DNA from: Candidatus Woesearchaeota archaeon
GTDB taxonomy: Archaea > Nanobdellota > Nanobdellia > Woesearchaeales > WJKV01
Reading direction: 5' to 3'
DNA: 14,362 bases
Assembly (NCBI GenBank): GCA_014728875.1
Contig: WJKV01000032.1
Span: 1-14,362 of the forward strand
Part shown: one piece after another, positions 12,749 to 14,362 of the stretch
How positions within the stretch are numbered: the first letter of the stretch is position 1
Layout: each line of letters begins with the position of its first letter
Translations under genes and position numbers: made by a program
Notes under the pieces: model-generated
Databases searched by the model: none
What the model was told of the DNA's origin: nothing
Seen by the model: the letters and a program-made list of their open reading frames with translations, nothing else

Positions 12749-13141
12749 ATGAAGATAATACTGGATACGAACTTTCTGATGATTCCCGGCATGCTCAAGG
12801 TCGATGTCTTTTCGCAGATAAGAGAGATCGTTCCGGACCCGAAATTTTATGTTGTCGACGAAACAGTCAAGGAACTAAAGAAAATAAGCAATGACAAGTC
12901 GCTGAAGCAAACCCATAGGGAAGCTGCCAAATTAGCCTTAATATTTATAAATAAGTTCAATATCCGCGTATTAAGCAGTAAAACAACAAGCTTTAAAAAT
13001 GTAGACGAACTTATCTTGAAAATCGCAAAAAAAGGAGGATTTGCCGTTGCGACGCAAGATCAAGCTTTTAAACGCGTTTTAAAGGAAAATAACATCCAAA
13101 TCTTGATATTAAGACAAAAAAAATATGTAAAACTAGCATAA
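12749..13141 (+). CDS. PIN-domain nuclease, Fcf1/VapC9-like
   Basis: A 130-residue single PIN domain. The acidic active-site residues are visible: LDTNFLM with Asp6, DETVKEL (37-43) with Glu38/Glu42, DELIL with Asp86, and TQDQAFK with Asp104. Archaeal proteins of this type, related to the eukaryotic rRNA-processing factor Fcf1/Utp24 and sometimes called VapC9, typically lie beside rpo7 and spt4 exactly as here. A housekeeping RNA-processing role, likely in rRNA maturation, is therefore more likely than a toxin; no antitoxin gene is next to it. First gene of the operon, nine bases before rpo7. The specific RNA target is inferred from relatives only. Confidence 0.88.
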   Translation: MKIILDTNFLMIPGMLKVDVFSQIREIVPDPKFYVVDETVKELKKISNDKSLKQTHREAAKLALIFINKFNIRVLSSKTTSFKNVDELILKIAKKGGFAVATQDQAFKRVLKENNIQILILRQKKYVKLA

Positions 13142-13150
13142 GGAATAAAA

Positions 13151-13744
13151 ATGTTCTATAAGGTTGAAATTCAAGACCATATCCGGGTACCACCTGCATT
13201 GCTGAACGAGCCCTTGGACAAGGCAGTGCTGACCCAGTTAAGAGACAAGTTTGAAGGATACATTTCAAGGGATTTCGGAAACGTAATAGATGTCAGCGAG
13301 ATTCTTGAAATTGGAGAAGGCGTTATCATACCAGGAGACGGAGCTCCTTATTACAAGACAAAATTCGTTTTATTGTCTTTCAAGCCAGAACTGCAGGAAG
13401 TCGTGCAGGGAAGGATAAAGGACATGGCGGATTTCGGAGCTTTCATAAACATGGGCCCTATGGACGGCATGATACATATTTCGCAGACAATGGATGATTT
13501 TGTTTCATTTTCAAAAGAAAAGGTCCTGACAGGAAGAGACTCGCACAGGACCCTGAAAGTAGGGGACGAGTGCAGGGCAAGGATCATTGCAATCTCGTTC
13601 AAGGACATTTCAAATCCGAAGATAGGCGTGACAATGAGACAGCAGGGCCTGGGCAAACTGGAATGGATAAAAGAAGACCTTGAAAAAGGCGCGCCAGCCG
13701 CACCAAAGAAAGAAGAAAAAAAGGAAACTAAAAAGAAAAAATAA
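13151..13744 (+). CDS. rpo7: DNA-directed RNA polymerase subunit Rpo7 (E')
   Basis: Stalk subunit of archaeal RNA polymerase, homologous to eukaryotic Rpb7, which pairs with Rpo4 and binds emerging RNA and the clamp. The N-terminal RNP-like domain spans about 1-78 (MFYKVEIQDHIRVPP at the start; GEGVIIPGDGAPYYKTKF, 55-72). An S1 domain spans about 82-165 (EVVQGRIKDMADFGAFIN, 83-100; DGMIHISQ, 105-112; KIGVTMRQ). The body matches the usual length of about 185; an extra Lys/Glu-rich tail (179-197) is probably disordered. Five bases separate it from spt4. The partner rpo4 is not in this window. Confidence 0.95.
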   Translation: MFYKVEIQDHIRVPPALLNEPLDKAVLTQLRDKFEGYISRDFGNVIDVSEILEIGEGVIIPGDGAPYYKTKFVLLSFKPELQEVVQGRIKDMADFGAFINMGPMDGMIHISQTMDDFVSFSKEKVLTGRDSHRTLKVGDECRARIIAISFKDISNPKIGVTMRQQGLGKLEWIKEDLEKGAPAAPKKEEKKETKKKK

Positions 13745-13749
13745 AGAAA

Positions 13750-13935
13750 ATGGCAAAAAAAGTATGCAAGAACTGCAAATTGTTTGTGACCGGCGATGTC
13801 TGCCCAATATGCAAAAGGAACCAGTTCACAACAACCTGGAGAGGAAGAATCATCATACTTGATCCTGAAAAATCAGAGATTGCGAAAAAGATAGGCGCAA
13901 CAATTGCAGGAGAATACGCAATAAAGATAAGATAA
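13750..13935 (+). CDS. spt4: transcription elongation factor Spt4 (RpoE'')
   Basis: A 61-residue zinc protein that partners Spt5 (not in this window) to form a processivity clamp over RNA polymerase. The four zinc-ligand cysteines are Cys6, Cys9, Cys18 and Cys21 (VCKNCKLF, DVCPICKRN). The C-terminal region contains TTTWRGRIIILDPEKSEIAK (27-46), the strand that contacts Spt5, and ends with GEYAIKIR, as in archaeal Spt4. Length is normal. It lies between rpo7 and S24e, the classic archaeal order, one base before the S24e start. Confidence 0.95.
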   Translation: MAKKVCKNCKLFVTGDVCPICKRNQFTTTWRGRIIILDPEKSEIAKKIGATIAGEYAIKIR

Positions 13936-13936
13936 A

Positions 13937-14362
13937 ATGGCAATAGAAATAATCGAAAAGAAACCAGCAGAACTTTTGAACAGGGAAAACATTGTTGCTA
14001 AAGTCAGCTTTGACGGCGCGACGCCGAGCAGGGCAGACCTGAAGAAGAGGCTTGCAGCACAGCTAAAGACTGACGAGAATCTCGTTATAATCAGCAAAAT
14101 CAATACTGCATTCGGAAAATCATTGGCAATGATCAAGGCCCGGATATACAAGAACGAGGCTGACATGAAAAAAATCGAGAGAAAGGCTGTAATCAAAAAG
14201 AATTCCAAGAAAGCAGAGAAAAAAGAAGCTGCTGAGAAACCAGCAGAGGCACCTGCTGCAAAACCAGAAGAAAAGAAAGAAGAACCGAAAGCAGAGGAAA
14301 AACCTGCTGAAGCCAAACCTGAAGAGAAAAAAGAAGAAGCTGCTGAGAAACCAGCAGAAAAA
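13937..14362 (+). CDS. rps24e: ribosomal protein S24e, 3'-truncated by window edge, with a long Lys/Glu/Ala/Pro tail
   Basis: Small-subunit ribosomal protein. The frame is open for 142 codons from the ATG at 13937 to the last base of the window without a stop. Residues 1-75 match the S24e core: SFDGATPSRADLKKRLA (24-40), then NLVIISKINTAFG (48-60) and MIKARIYKN (65-73). Archaeal S24e is usually about 100 residues; here a low-complexity tail of at least 45 residues (from about 95) rich in Lys, Glu, Ala and Pro follows, including repeated AAEKPAE units (98-104 and 135-141). The tail is probably disordered. Last visible gene of the operon; S27ae often follows in archaea but is beyond the edge. 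Confidence 0.92.
   Translation, partial: MAIEIIEKKPAELLNRENIVAKVSFDGATPSRADLKKRLAAQLKTDENLVIISKINTAFGKSLAMIKARIYKNEADMKKIERKAVIKKNSKKAEKKEAAEKPAEAPAAKPEEKKEEPKAEEKPAEAKPEEKKEEAAEKPAEK
14223..14358 (+). repeat. 25-base direct repeat inside the S24e tail
   Basis: The 25 bases at 14223-14247 recur exactly at 14334-14358 in the same reading frame, both encoding the AAEKPAE unit. Shorter related units lie between them. The identity at DNA level suggests recent duplication or slippage, not just amino-acid bias. Confidence 0.75.

Noticed and set aside
12749..13141. PIN protein as a VapC toxin of a toxin–antitoxin pair
   Set aside because: No antitoxin gene is adjacent and the position next to rpo7 and spt4 is the conserved place of the Fcf1-like housekeeping protein.
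1..14362. CRISPR array, tRNA gene, insertion sequence or prophage
   Set aside because: I looked for regularly spaced repeats, tRNA-like cloverleaf sequences and transposase or integrase motifs and found none; the gaps between genes are short.

Overview
The window is archaeal chromosome. The clearest evidence is the rightmost block: a PIN-domain Fcf1/VapC9-like gene followed by rpo7 (RNA polymerase subunit E'), spt4 and ribosomal protein S24e, together with a class I (archaeal-type) CCA-adding enzyme at the left edge and an AbrB–PhoU regulator in the middle. Most first genes of transcription units have a TATA-like box centred about 26 bases before the start codon, which implies leaderless mRNAs. 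The small compact genes and Lys/Glu-rich tails suggest a DPANN-type lineage such as Woesearchaeota or Pacearchaeota. That placement is inference; no marker gene here was compared with a database.

Layout. 1-833 (-): 3'-truncated cca. 922-2106 (+): CPA-type cation/proton antiporter. 2154-2573 (+): small double-zinc-site protein with a CoiA-like N-terminus, converging tail-to-tail with a two-helix membrane protein of unknown function (2534-2932, -). 2965-8025 (-): an overlapping operon mutL – UDG-superfamily gene – mutS. 8137-9247 (-): two unrecognised genes, the upstream one faintly HicA-like, separated by a 130-base spacer that can fold into a long nested hairpin. 9393-10292 (+): AbrB–PhoU regulator. 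10330-11112 (-): inositol-monophosphatase-family enzyme. 11201-12652 (-): large protein with an aminoglycoside-phosphotransferase-like kinase core. 12749-14362 (+): PIN protein, rpo7, spt4, S24e (S24e runs off the right edge).

The most coherent functional unit is the mismatch-repair operon. MutS carries the mismatch-reading Phe-Tyr-Glu motif and full ATPase motifs and ends in a PCNA-interacting-peptide-like tail. MutL carries the metal-dependent nicking-endonuclease motif and a clamp-binding motif. Between them, in overlapping frames, lies an unusual uracil-DNA-glycosylase-fold protein mixing features of the Mug and Fe-S families. This suggests a bacterial-type repair system adapted to an archaeal sliding clamp, with a co-expressed base-excision or damage-recognition partner.

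I saw no tRNA, rRNA, CRISPR array, insertion sequence or prophage gene.
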